This document shows positions 1-8,881 of a stretch of 64,000 bases of DNA, in pieces. The DNA comes from Sphingobacterium thalpophilum. Lineage in GTDB: Bacteria; Bacteroidota; Bacteroidia; Sphingobacteriales; Sphingobacteriaceae. The position numbers were made by a program, and so were the translations under genes. The notes beneath the pieces are model-generated. The model was given only the letters and a program-made list of their open reading frames with translations, did no database searches and had not been told where the DNA came from. Position 1 is the first letter of the stretch, and each line of letters starts with the position of its first letter. The DNA is taken from NCBI GenBank assembly GCA_945878525.1, contig CAMCTU010000002.1, positions 1-64,000 on the forward strand, in the 5' to 3' direction.

Positions 1-158
1 TGGATACCGACGATGGTATATTTGAAGGTTCGATCATGGTGTACGTGAATAATACAAATCACCTGGATAACCTGATTATAAAACTCAGGGAAGTAGTTGG
101 AGTTAGCTCAGTAACCCGATTTGACTCGCAAGGTGAAGATATGGTAAAGGCTTCCTGA
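1..158 (+). CDS. C-terminal fragment of RelA/SpoT (p)ppGpp synthetase/hydrolase (ACT domain end), truncated by window start
   Basis: Frame 3 reads DTDDGIFEGSIMVYVNNTNHLDNLIIKLREVVGVSSVTRFDSQGEDMVKAS*, typical of a RelA/SpoT C-terminal ACT domain; stop TGA at 156-158. Confidence 0.8.
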   Translation, partial: DTDDGIFEGSIMVYVNNTNHLDNLIIKLREVVGVSSVTRFDSQGEDMVKAS

Positions 159-215
159 ATTAAATATTAAATATTCTTATTTTTTGGATAAATTTGGGCG
201 TCATTTAATCACATT

Positions 216-692
216 ATGCCCGGAAAAGATACAATTGCACTTGTTATTAAGATTTTTGAGGCTTATTTGGAGAACAAAAGCCTTAGAAAGACTCCTGAAC
301 GATATGCTATACTGGAGGAAATCTACTCACGTAATGATCATTTTGATGTGGAATCTTTGTATATCCACATGAAAAATAAAAAGTACAGGGTAAGCCGCGC
401 AACAGTTTACAACACACTTGAACTGTTAGTTTCATGTGATTTGGTTACCAAACATCAGTTTGGAAAGAATATGGCACAATTTGAAAAATCCTACGGCTAC
501 AAACAACACGACCATATTATTTGCATTGATTGTGGGAAAGTAGTAGAATTTTGTGATCCCAGAATACAACAAATTCAGAGCATGATGGGTGATATACTTA
601 AGTTTGATATCAAACACCATTCACTTAATTTATATGGAAATTGTACACGCCTGAAGGAAGGAAGTTGCGATTCATTTATCAATAAAAATTAA
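216..692 (+). CDS. fur: Fur family transcriptional regulator
   Basis: Winged-helix [12 protein letters not shown]...[28 protein letters not shown] metal-binding motif. Confidence 0.92.
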   Translation: MPGKDTIALVIKIFEAYLENKSLRKTPERYAILEEIYSRNDHFDVESLYIHMKNKKYRVSRATVYNTLELLVSCDLVTKHQFGKNMAQFEKSYGYKQHDHIICIDCGKVVEFCDPRIQQIQSMMGDILKFDIKHHSLNLYGNCTRLKEGSCDSFINKN

Positions 693-726
693 TCTACACA
701 TTTTAATACTCCCCCTATTTTAAATC

Positions 727-2001
727 ATGACTGTTGACGTATTGCTAGGCCTCCAATGGGGCGACGAAGGAAAAGGAAAAATTGTTGATGTGTTGAGTCC
801 GGAATATGACTTGATCGCTCGCTTTCAGGGCGGACCAAACGCTGGGCATACCCTGGAGTTTGACCAGCAGAAATACGTACTCAACACCATCCCTTCAGGA
901 ATATTCAATGATAATGCCATGAATTTAATTGGAAATGGTGTAGTTATTGATCCAATTATCCTGAAAAGAGAGCTTGATAACCTCAAAAAAAATGGGTTTG
1001 ACCCGGTTGCAAGAAAAAAAATGGTTATTGCCCGAAAAGCTCATCTTATTCTGCCTACTCATCAATTACTTGATGCCGCTTCGGAAAGCAATATGGGGGA
1101 AGGCAAAATCGGTTCAACCTTAAAAGGTATAGGGCCAACCTATATGGATAAAACCGGCAGGAATGGTTTGCGTGTGGGCGATACTATGCTCACTGATTTT
1201 CGCGAACGTTACATGCGCCTGGTCAATAAACACCGATCAATTTTATCCCATTATGGCGAGATCCCTGATTACTCAGAAAAAGAAGCAGCTTTTTTTGAAG
1301 CAGTTGAGTTATTGAAAACAATACCACAGGTTGATAGTGAACATTTTGTAAATCAATACCTCAGAGATGGTAAAAAAGTATTGGCGGAAGGTGCACAAGG
1401 CACAATGCTTGATATCGACTTTGGATCCTATCCATTTGTGACCTCATCGAACACAACAACTGCAGGTGCATGTACAGGACTCGGTGTTGCACCTAAAAAT
1501 ATTGGACATGTTATCGGGATATTTAAAGCGTATTGCACCCGGGTAGGAAGCGGTCCCTTTCCAACTGAACTGGACAATGAAATCGGTGAAGAACTCAGAA
1601 AAATCGGGCATGAATTCGGTGCTACCACAGGACGGCCACGCCGTTGCGGATGGATTGACCTTCCGGCATTAAAATATGCAATCATGTTGAATGGTGTTTC
1701 TGAGATGGTGATGACAAAAGCTGATGTACTCAGTGGATTTGAGACAATTTATGCTTGTACACATTACAAATATAATGGTGAGGTGGTTGATTATATGCCA
1801 TATGATATCAATGCAATTAAGGCTGAACCCATATTTGAAGCTATTCCCGGATGGAAGGAAGATCTGACTGCTATCAGAGAAATTGATGAAATTCCCGAAA
1901 AACTTAAGAATTACATAAGCTATCTTGAAAAGCATTTGGGTGTACCGATTAAATATCTCTCAGTTGGACCTGATCGTGTTCAAACGCTGACTCTTTGTTA
2001 A
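727..2001 (+). CDS. purA: Adenylosuccinate synthetase
   Basis: LGLQWGDEGKGKIVD P-loop; GPTYMDKTGRNGLRVGD; TTGRPRRCGWIDL. Confidence 0.98.
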   Translation: MTVDVLLGLQWGDEGKGKIVDVLSPEYDLIARFQGGPNAGHTLEFDQQKYVLNTIPSGIFNDNAMNLIGNGVVIDPIILKRELDNLKKNGFDPVARKKMVIARKAHLILPTHQLLDAASESNMGEGKIGSTLKGIGPTYMDKTGRNGLRVGDTMLTDFRERYMRLVNKHRSILSHYGEIPDYSEKEAAFFEAVELLKTIPQVDSEHFVNQYLRDGKKVLAEGAQGTMLDIDFGSYPFVTSSNTTTAGACTGLGVAPKNIGHVIGIFKAYCTRVGSGPFPTELDNEIGEELRKIGHEFGATTGRPRRCGWIDLPALKYAIMLNGVSEMVMTKADVLSGFETIYACTHYKYNGEVVDYMPYDINAIKAEPIFEAIPGWKEDLTAIREIDEIPEKLKNYISYLEKHLGVPIKYLSVGPDRVQTLTLC

Positions 2002-2048
2002 TCAGGGAGTCTGAATATCTTCAGAACATTTATTTGATTTAACTATCT

Positions 2049-3329
2049 ATGTTAAAGGTTTATTTTACTGATGATACAGATACTTTCAAATCAAAAGCAC
2101 TGGTCTGGGCTAATTCATTCAACACAGCATGTTATTTTGATTCAAATAATTTTTCGGATCCCTACTCCGCATTTGGGGTATTTATTGGGGCAGGCAAAAT
2201 AGCTGAGTTAATTGATTCTGAAAAGAGCTCATTCGCAGAGCTGGAACAGTTCTTAAGCTCAAACAAAGCCTATATCCCAGGATATTTTTCTTATGACCTA
2301 AAAAATGAAATTGAAAATCTTAAATCAGAAAATCCGGATAACCTTAATTTTCCCGAAATTCATTTTTTTCTGCCAGAGCACAGTATTCTGATCAAAAATA
2401 ATGAAATAAGTATTTTCAGTGAACAGACAGATGAGGTTTGGAGTTTAATAAACCAAACTATTCTGGATCAATCTAAAGAACAGGTATCTGTACCCGAAAT
2501 ACTCGGAAGATTCAATCGTAACGAATACATTCAAACAGTCCGGGAAATTCAGAAACATATTCAAAGAGGAGATATCTATGAGATGAATTTCTGTCAGGAA
2601 TTTTATTCGGAGGATGCTGTAATTAATCCACTGGAACTATTTACTGAACTGAATAATCTTTCTCCTACCCCTTTTGCCAATTACTTTAAAATAGATGATC
2701 AGTATATCATTTCGGCAACTCCTGAGCGCTTTTTGAGTCGTAGAGGTAACAAATTGATCAGTCAGCCAATTAAAGGAACATCTTCCCGAAACTCCGATTC
2801 AAAAAGAGACAGAATACAGAAGGAAGAACTGCTTTTGAATGAAAAAGAACGAGCAGAGAATGTCATGATTGTCGATCTTGTTCGGAATGACCTTACCAAA
2901 AGTGCAAAACCGGGAACGGTTAGAGTAGAAGAACTTTTTGGTATTTATAGCTTTAAACAGGTTCACCAAATGATCTCTACAGTAGTTTGCGAGAGGGATG
3001 AAGATCTGTCAAATCCCAAGATTATTGCCAATACGTTCCCAATGGGATCAATGACCGGTGCTCCAAAAATAAAGGCAATGCAATTGGCAGAAAAATATGA
3101 ACGAAGCAAACGCGGTGTTTATTCAGGTGCTATTGGATATTTTGCACCTGATGGGGATTTTGATTTTAATGTGGTAATCCGTACCATTCTTTACAACAAA
3201 GATCAGAAATATCTTTCATTCCATGTTGGCAGTGCCATAACTCTTGATTCAGATCCTGAGAAAGAGTACGAGGAATGTCTTTTGAAAGGCAAAGCAATAA
3301 GGGCAGTTTTGAATCAAACGATACCCTGA
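2049..3329 (+). CDS. pabB: Aminodeoxychorismate synthase component I / anthranilate synthase component I-like chorismate-binding enzyme
   Basis: IQRGDIYEMNFCQEF, ATPERFLSRRGNKLISQPIKGT, MIVDLVRNDL, GSMTGAPKIKAMQ, YSGAIGYF motifs. Confidence 0.85.
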   Translation: MLKVYFTDDTDTFKSKALVWANSFNTACYFDSNNFSDPYSAFGVFIGAGKIAELIDSEKSSFAELEQFLSSNKAYIPGYFSYDLKNEIENLKSENPDNLNFPEIHFFLPEHSILIKNNEISIFSEQTDEVWSLINQTILDQSKEQVSVPEILGRFNRNEYIQTVREIQKHIQRGDIYEMNFCQEFYSEDAVINPLELFTELNNLSPTPFANYFKIDDQYIISATPERFLSRRGNKLISQPIKGTSSRNSDSKRDRIQKEELLLNEKERAENVMIVDLVRNDLTKSAKPGTVRVEELFGIYSFKQVHQMISTVVCERDEDLSNPKIIANTFPMGSMTGAPKIKAMQLAEKYERSKRGVYSGAIGYFAPDGDFDFNVVIRTILYNKDQKYLSFHVGSAITLDSDPEKEYEECLLKGKAIRAVLNQTIP

Positions 3330-3339
3330 TTTTTAACTT

Positions 3340-3530
3340 CTATTTAATTTTTGCACCGGTGTAATACTGGCGAGCTTCTGGTATAAGTTTCCTGATTGCG
3401 GCAATCCTTCTTGCATCACTCGCATGTGAGCTTATAAATTCAGGAGATTCACCTGTGGCGGCACCTGAGCGCATGAAAACAAGAAGATCACCATCGCTAA
3501 TGCGACGATCTTGTCTAATTTTTTCATCAT
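3340..3530 (-). pseudogene. Decayed M48-family (LoiP/YggG-like) lipoprotein metallopeptidase remnant
   Basis: Minus strand: one frame gives lipoprotein signal MMKKLDKIVALAMVIFLFSCAQVPPQ... (ATG at 3530, stop at 3432); another frame gives MRSGAATGESPEFISSHASDARRIAAIRKLIPEARQYYTGAKIK* (stop at 3340-3342), like the PEFLSTHPSD.RRI...PEA..YY C-terminus of M48 peptidases. Confidence 0.6.
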
Positions 3531-3548
3531 TAGAATTAGATAATCTGA

Positions 3549-4196
3549 TTAATGAGCTTTTCGTTTAAACAGATCTACTCTGGGTTCTTCTCCTTTGAGT
3601 AGTCGCTCAATATTCTTTTGATGTGTTACTAAAATGAGTATGCAAATACACATTCCATAAAGTAAGACGGAACGTATTGGAGATTGAAATATGAATATTA
3701 TGCTAAGGGGGAATGAAAATCCCGCCATAATTGAACTGAGTGATACATATTTGAAAACGAGCAGAAATACAACAAAGGTAAGAACGCAAAGCATCGCTGC
3801 CTCTGTGTGTACTGCCAATATCATACCAAATAATGTAGCAACCCCTTTTCCTCCACGAAATCCAGCAAAAACAGGGAATAAGTGACCAAATACCGCGGTT
3901 ACTCCAAGAGCGAGCTGATAATTTACAAACTGAACCGAATCTTGGGGTCCGGTAAGTGAAAGGCCGATAAGATAAGCAAGATTGGTTGCCGTATAGCCTT
4001 TAAAAATATCAAGAAACATGACGGCTATACCTGCCTTTTTACCTAAAACTCTGAATGTATTTGTAGCACCGGCATTTCCACTACCGTATTCACGAATATC
4101 TATCCCATAAAATGCCTGTCCTATCCAAACCGCCATAGGAATTGAACCGAAAAGATATGAAAGAATCAAAGCTGAGAGCGAGTAAATCGAAATCAT
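3549..4196 (-). CDS. plsY: Acyl-phosphate glycerol-3-phosphate acyltransferase
   Basis: SYLFGSIPMAVWIGQ, GSGNAGATNTFRVLGKKAG, GHLFPVFAGFRGGKGVAT motifs. Confidence 0.96.
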   Translation of the reverse strand: MISIYSLSALILSYLFGSIPMAVWIGQAFYGIDIREYGSGNAGATNTFRVLGKKAGIAVMFLDIFKGYTATNLAYLIGLSLTGPQDSVQFVNYQLALGVTAVFGHLFPVFAGFRGGKGVATLFGMILAVHTEAAMLCVLTFVVFLLVFKYVSLSSIMAGFSFPLSIIFIFQSPIRSVLLYGMCICILILVTHQKNIERLLKGEEPRVDLFKRKAH

Positions 4197-4244
4197 TCTT
4201 TACAATATTACAAATTCATTCGGGTGTATAAATGAAAAAAAAAA

Positions 4245-5102
4245 TTATTTGGATTTTGATGCCTTCAGGCTCATATCCAAACTTTTCACTGAATGTGTTA
4301 ATGCACCCATGGAAACATAGTCAACTCCACATTTCGCGTAATCTAAAACATTTTGCTCAGTTATACCTCCTGAGGCTTCTGTGATATAGGTTCCATTAAT
4401 CAAGGTTACAGCCTCCTTCAATGTTAAAAGACTAAAATTATCAAGTAAAATCCGATCTATTTTTCCAAATTTCATCACTTCATTTAATTCATCCAGATTT
4501 CTGACTTCAACCTCAACCGGTATGTTTATTTTATTTTTGATAAGATAAGATTGGGCAGAGCTTATTGCCTTGGCGATACCCCCTGCATAGTCGACATGAT
4601 TATCTTTAATCAAAATCATATCATAGAGGCCGAATCTATGGTTTACTCCTCCCCCAATCTTGACAGCCAATTTTTCGATATAACGAATTCCGGGTGTAGT
4701 TTTACGGGTGTCAAGTACCTTAGTCCCTGTTCCTTCAAGCTTTTTAACTATCCGATTAGTTGTACTGGCAATTCCACTCATCCTCTGCATTGTATTCAAA
4801 ACCAGGCGCTCAGCTTTAAGTATGGAGTGAACACTTCCACTTACATAAAATGCTGCATCACCAGAATTAACAATATCCCCATCATGAATAAGCACATCTA
4901 ACTTCAGATCAGGATCAACGGCCTTAAAAATCTCTAAGGCAACTTCGATCCCGGCTATGATTCCATTCTCTTTAATAAGAAGTTTTGCGGTTCCAGTTTG
5001 GCCAACCGGTATGGTAGACAGCGATGTATGATCACCGTCGCCAATATCTTCAGACAGAGCATTCAAAATGAAAGGCTCTAATATTGTTTTGTTTAAGTTC
5101 AT
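4245..5102 (-). CDS. nadC: Nicotinate-nucleotide pyrophosphorylase (carboxylating)
   Basis: EDIGDGDHTS, ERLVLNTMQRMSGIAS, DTRKTTPGIRYIEKLAVKIGGGVNHRFGLYDMILIKDNH. Confidence 0.97.
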   Translation of the reverse strand: MNLNKTILEPFILNALSEDIGDGDHTSLSTIPVGQTGTAKLLIKENGIIAGIEVALEIFKAVDPDLKLDVLIHDGDIVNSGDAAFYVSGSVHSILKAERLVLNTMQRMSGIASTTNRIVKKLEGTGTKVLDTRKTTPGIRYIEKLAVKIGGGVNHRFGLYDMILIKDNHVDYAGGIAKAISSAQSYLIKNKINIPVEVEVRNLDELNEVMKFGKIDRILLDNFSLLTLKEAVTLINGTYITEASGGITEQNVLDYAKCGVDYVSMGALTHSVKSLDMSLKASKSK

Positions 5103-5495
5103 TCTACTTGGTCAGACAAAAATAGAAATACTTAGCTATATTTCTTATTCTTTGTCGCTTTCGATATTAATTGAATTGATTAGAAATTTATTACTATTAA
5201 CTCCCATCGTCGCAGATATTCTATAATTGCTCTTTAATGTAAAAGAACTCCAAACTTAAGTTTGAACTGGAACTGAGTCTGTGAATTACTTTTACCGATA
5301 GTGGCCTTCGTTTAGAAAAAAAATGCGAAGGATTCATTCTGACAAGGCTTTTGAATATTTGTCCTCTTCCGAAAGAATATTTAATTCAACTTCATTTAAA
5401 AAGTAATTGGCTCCCATTTCTATTAAAGGTAATACTAAAAGTAAGCCGTGATACAAAAAATACTAACTTATTTAATTTGAGTGTATATTTGTGTT

Positions 5496-7019
5496 GTGGA
5501 AAATAAAAAAGCAATACTTTTAATTCTAGACGGCTGGGGATACGGAAAACACGATAAATCTGATGCTGTAAGTGTAGCCAGAACACCTTTTTTCGATCAA
5601 TTAATTAAGAACCATCCTAATTCGAAATTGCAGGCTTCAGGGGAGTCTGTTGGCTTGCCTGGCGGACAGATGGGCAACTCGGAAGTTGGCCACATGAACC
5701 TGGGTGCAGGAAGAGTTATTTATCAGGAATTAGGCCGAATAAACAAGGCTGTCAAAGAAAATGAACTCAACGATCACCCGGTTATTAAATCGGCTTTTAA
5801 TTATGCAAATACAGCAAACAAAAATGTACACTTCATAGGATTATTATCTGATGGTGGCGTTCATTCTCATATTGATCATCTGAAAGGCTTGTGTGATGCA
5901 GCAAAATCCAATGATGTAAAAAACGTGTTTATTCACGCCTTTATGGATGGAAGGGATACTGATCCAACTTCCGGCATTAGATTCATAGAGGAACTTGAAC
6001 ATCACCTGAAGCAATCATCGGGCATCATCGCTTCTGTTATTGGCCGATATTATGCAATGGATAGAGACAGTCGCTGGGAACGGGTTAAACTGGCCTACGA
6101 CCTCCTGGTTAATGGTTCAGGAAAGCTAAGTAAGGATATTCCAGAAAGTATAAAGCAATCATATGAAGCTGGAATCACTGATGAATTCATCGAACCGATC
6201 GCTAAAACAGGCATAAACGGGATGCCTATCGGGCAAATTAAACCCGGCGATGTGGTCATTTGTTTTAATTTCAGAACTGACCGGGGAAGAGAGATTACTA
6301 CAGTATTAACACAGAATTCATTTCCTGAATTTCAAATGCATCCTTTAGATCTTTATTATGTAACAATGACCACATATGACGAAACATTTAAAAATGTTCG
6401 TGTAATATTTACAAAAGATGATTTGAATGAAACCCTTGGTGCCGTGCTTGAGCAAAATCATAAAAATCAAATCAGGATTGCCGAAACAGAAAAATATCCG
6501 CATGTCACTTTTTTCTTCTCAGGTGGAAGAGAAAAGGAATTTAACAATGAAAAAAGGATTCTGATTCCCTCTCCAAAGGTTTCAACTTATGATCTGCAAC
6601 CAGAAATGAGTGCTGCCCTCATCGCTGATGCGATCTGTCCTGAACTTGAGAGTGGATGGCCTGATTTCGTCTGCCTGAATTTCGCCAATCCGGATATGGT
6701 TGGGCATACCGGCGTTTTCAGCGCAGTAGTCAAAGCCGTTGAAACCGTTGACCAATGTCTAAAGCAAGTAGTAGAATGTGGTATAAAAAATGGTTATTCC
6801 TTTATTATCCTTGCTGATCATGGTAATGCAGATTTCATGATTAATGAGGATGGATCTCCAAATACCGCACACACTACAAACCTCGTTCCCTGTATATTGA
6901 TAGATAAGGACTACCACAAGATCGGAGATGGAAAACTTGGGGATGTTGCACCAACTATTCTAAAATTAATGAATATTAAATCGCCCGAAATAATGAGTGG
7001 TGAAGTTTTGGTTTCTTAA
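5496..7019 (+). CDS. gpmI: 2,3-bisphosphoglycerate-independent phosphoglycerate mutase (likely GTG start at 5493/5496; ORF track starts at 5481)
   Basis: ILLILDGWGYG, GGQMGNSEVGHMNLGAGR, LADHGNADFM motifs. Confidence 0.95.
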   Translation: MENKKAILLILDGWGYGKHDKSDAVSVARTPFFDQLIKNHPNSKLQASGESVGLPGGQMGNSEVGHMNLGAGRVIYQELGRINKAVKENELNDHPVIKSAFNYANTANKNVHFIGLLSDGGVHSHIDHLKGLCDAAKSNDVKNVFIHAFMDGRDTDPTSGIRFIEELEHHLKQSSGIIASVIGRYYAMDRDSRWERVKLAYDLLVNGSGKLSKDIPESIKQSYEAGITDEFIEPIAKTGINGMPIGQIKPGDVVICFNFRTDRGREITTVLTQNSFPEFQMHPLDLYYVTMTTYDETFKNVRVIFTKDDLNETLGAVLEQNHKNQIRIAETEKYPHVTFFFSGGREKEFNNEKRILIPSPKVSTYDLQPEMSAALIADAICPELESGWPDFVCLNFANPDMVGHTGVFSAVVKAVETVDQCLKQVVECGIKNGYSFIILADHGNADFMINEDGSPNTAHTTNLVPCILIDKDYHKIGDGKLGDVAPTILKLMNIKSPEIMSGEVLVS

Positions 7020-7552
7020 TGAATCGCAGGCTAGCTCTCTTATTTGTTGTTTTCATTTCATCCTGTACCATTCAGGAGGAAACGAAATCAAAATATGATT
7101 TTTTTGACATTAAAGGATTTTTTGAAGCTGAAGCTAAACGATTGAGCCAAAAAAGAACACTATCAAACAAAATAGTGACTCAAAACAATCAGTCAGAAAT
7201 TAAAAAAGGGCTTCCTGTTGACTGGAATGATGAACTTGCTCTTTTCATTGCCTCAGATTTAAATAAACCAGCCTGGATCAATAGTTATAAGCGATCTGAG
7301 GATGATTTAAGAATAAGCTATCTTGCCATTGATACAAATCTGCGTACACGTTACATTGAAATAAAAAAGGACCAAAACGGAAAGGCTTTCTTTTTCAAAA
7401 TAAAAAACATTTCCCGAAATATGCTTTATGAATCGTCAGAAGAACTGACCTACATACCGGATTCATCGTACACAATTAATAAAAATCAAAGAGTACGATT
7501 TCTAGGGAATAATCAATATCAGATTAAAGGAACAATCACTCACAGAAAATAA
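7019..7552 (+). CDS. Putative lipoprotein of unknown function, start overlaps the gpmI stop (TAATG)
   Basis: Signal MNRRLALLFVVFISSC with lipobox; 1-nt stop/start overlap with gpmI. Confidence 0.75.
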   Translation: MNRRLALLFVVFISSCTIQEETKSKYDFFDIKGFFEAEAKRLSQKRTLSNKIVTQNNQSEIKKGLPVDWNDELALFIASDLNKPAWINSYKRSEDDLRISYLAIDTNLRTRYIEIKKDQNGKAFFFKIKNISRNMLYESSEELTYIPDSSYTINKNQRVRFLGNNQYQIKGTITHRK

Positions 7553-7554
7553 AA

Positions 7555-7917
7555 TCAGGATTCATGATCCCGGCTTTCTTGAAATACAGATAACTTCCTG
7601 TATAGAAATCCATTATAAATTATCAAAACCAGTAGCCCGACTATAAAAAATACTGTTGCAACAGGACGTAGCGAATCATCAAAATAAAATTCACCAATCA
7701 TCCAGGTGGTATTTGCCATGATCCAAAAGCAAACCGCCAGATTATGGTAGAATTCAGAAACTAATTTTCTAAACTTAAAAGTGATAAAGAATGCAATGAA
7801 CAGCGTCGGGAAAATCATAATTATTCCCAGCAACTGCAAATCCAATACCCAACATGTGTCCTTGACCAACCAACAGGCAATATGCATGTTCTCAACCTTT
7901 CTAATTGATTTTATCAT
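7555..7917 (-). CDS. Small integral membrane protein of unknown function (about 3 TM)
   Basis: Hydrophobic segments IIMIFPTLFIAFFITF, NLAVCFWIMANTTWMIGEFY, VATVFFIVGLLVLIIYNGFLY. Confidence 0.7.
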   Translation of the reverse strand: MIKSIRKVENMHIACWLVKDTCWVLDLQLLGIIMIFPTLFIAFFITFKFRKLVSEFYHNLAVCFWIMANTTWMIGEFYFDDSLRPVATVFFIVGLLVLIIYNGFLYRKLSVFQESRDHES

Positions 7918-7964
7918 TTAACGTTTTCTTGCGGGCGAATATCTTTAAATTTCCTGTAAAAAAG

Positions 7965-7987
7965 AAAACCCGGATAAACCGGGTTTT
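7965..7987 (-). terminator. Intrinsic terminator hairpin downstream of the TPR gene
   Basis: AAAACCCGG-ATAAA-CCGGGTTTT inverted repeat with flanking A/T runs. Confidence 0.8.
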
Positions 7988-8007
7988 TAAGACAATTGAA
8001 ATAAATT

Positions 8008-8622
8008 CTATTTCAGGTTTTGAAGATAGATTTTAGCATCTTCCAGTTGGGTGATAATGTCTCTACGATCAGGTGTAATAGATAAAACTTTTTCAAAATC
8101 TGCAATGCATGACCTGAAAGATCCTGTTGCTTTATTCTTGTCGTACAATCCCGGTATCTTCTGTCCTTTTAATACACCGTAATCACGGTAAGCTACTGCC
8201 CTATTCTGATATAATTTAACATCCTCAGCATTCAGATCAATGGCCTTGGAAAAATCTTTAATGGAAGAAAGAAGTAATTTCTCTCTGTCGGCATTTGCAA
8301 TACCTTTAGTATCATTAGCCATGATACTATTGGCCTTTCCTCTGTAATAATATGCACTATTATCTCCTGGTTTCAACGAAATTACTTTATTAAAAGTGTT
8401 AACAGATTCCTTATAGCTGGCAGAATGATAATAGGAATACCCCAGCATATACAATGTGTTTACGTCTGTAGAATCTTTAGCAAGTGCTTTTTCAAGATTT
8501 GAAACTGCAGCTTTGAAATCTCCATCTATAAGTGCCTTCTGACCCATTTTGTGGTAGGCAGTTTGTGATAAAGCAATATTTGCTGATAATAGAATAATTA
8601 ATAAACCTGAAAATGATCTCAT
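8008..8622 (-). CDS. Tetratricopeptide repeat protein, exported
   Basis: Signal peptide; TPR pattern (LEKALAKDSTDVNTLYMLGYSYYH..., FNKVISLKPGDNSAYYYRGKA). Confidence 0.85.
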   Translation of the reverse strand: MRSFSGLLIILLSANIALSQTAYHKMGQKALIDGDFKAAVSNLEKALAKDSTDVNTLYMLGYSYYHSASYKESVNTFNKVISLKPGDNSAYYYRGKANSIMANDTKGIANADREKLLLSSIKDFSKAIDLNAEDVKLYQNRAVAYRDYGVLKGQKIPGLYDKNKATGSFRSCIADFEKVLSITPDRRDIITQLEDAKIYLQNLK

Positions 8623-8792
8623 TTTAATTAGCGATAATTTAATTTCGAAGTGAAAACGAACTGATTTGAATAATATTTTAAATATACGAATTTAGTTTCT
8701 TGATAGAAATAACAATGTCAAAAAATAAAATATGTCAGAAAATTTGTCTGTATATTACCTTTTATCGGCTTTTTTTACATAGAATTATGGTT

Positions 8793-8808
8793 TGGCACAT
8801 ACCTTGCA
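8793..8808 (+). promoter_or_regulatory. Predicted sigma-54 (-24/-12) promoter for lon
   Basis: TGGCACATACCTTGCA matches the consensus TGGCACRNNNNTTGCW at all specified positions; GG-N10-GC spacing; intergenic, about 75 nt upstream of the lon ATG. Confidence 0.75.
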
Positions 8809-8881
8809 GATCTACTGTTTCGGCCAATTTAATTGGTTTTTCAAAAAATTCAACTGTCATTATGACGTTATTAAGATATAG

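Noticed and set aside
184-372. 62-aa ORF overlapping fur
   Set aside because: Alternative frame of the fur gene.
4551-4901. 116-aa plus-strand ORF
   Set aside because: Antisense to nadC, no start context or family signature.
6042-6058. GG-N10-GC sigma-54-like match inside gpmI
   Set aside because: Within a coding sequence and lacks the TTGC half of the consensus.
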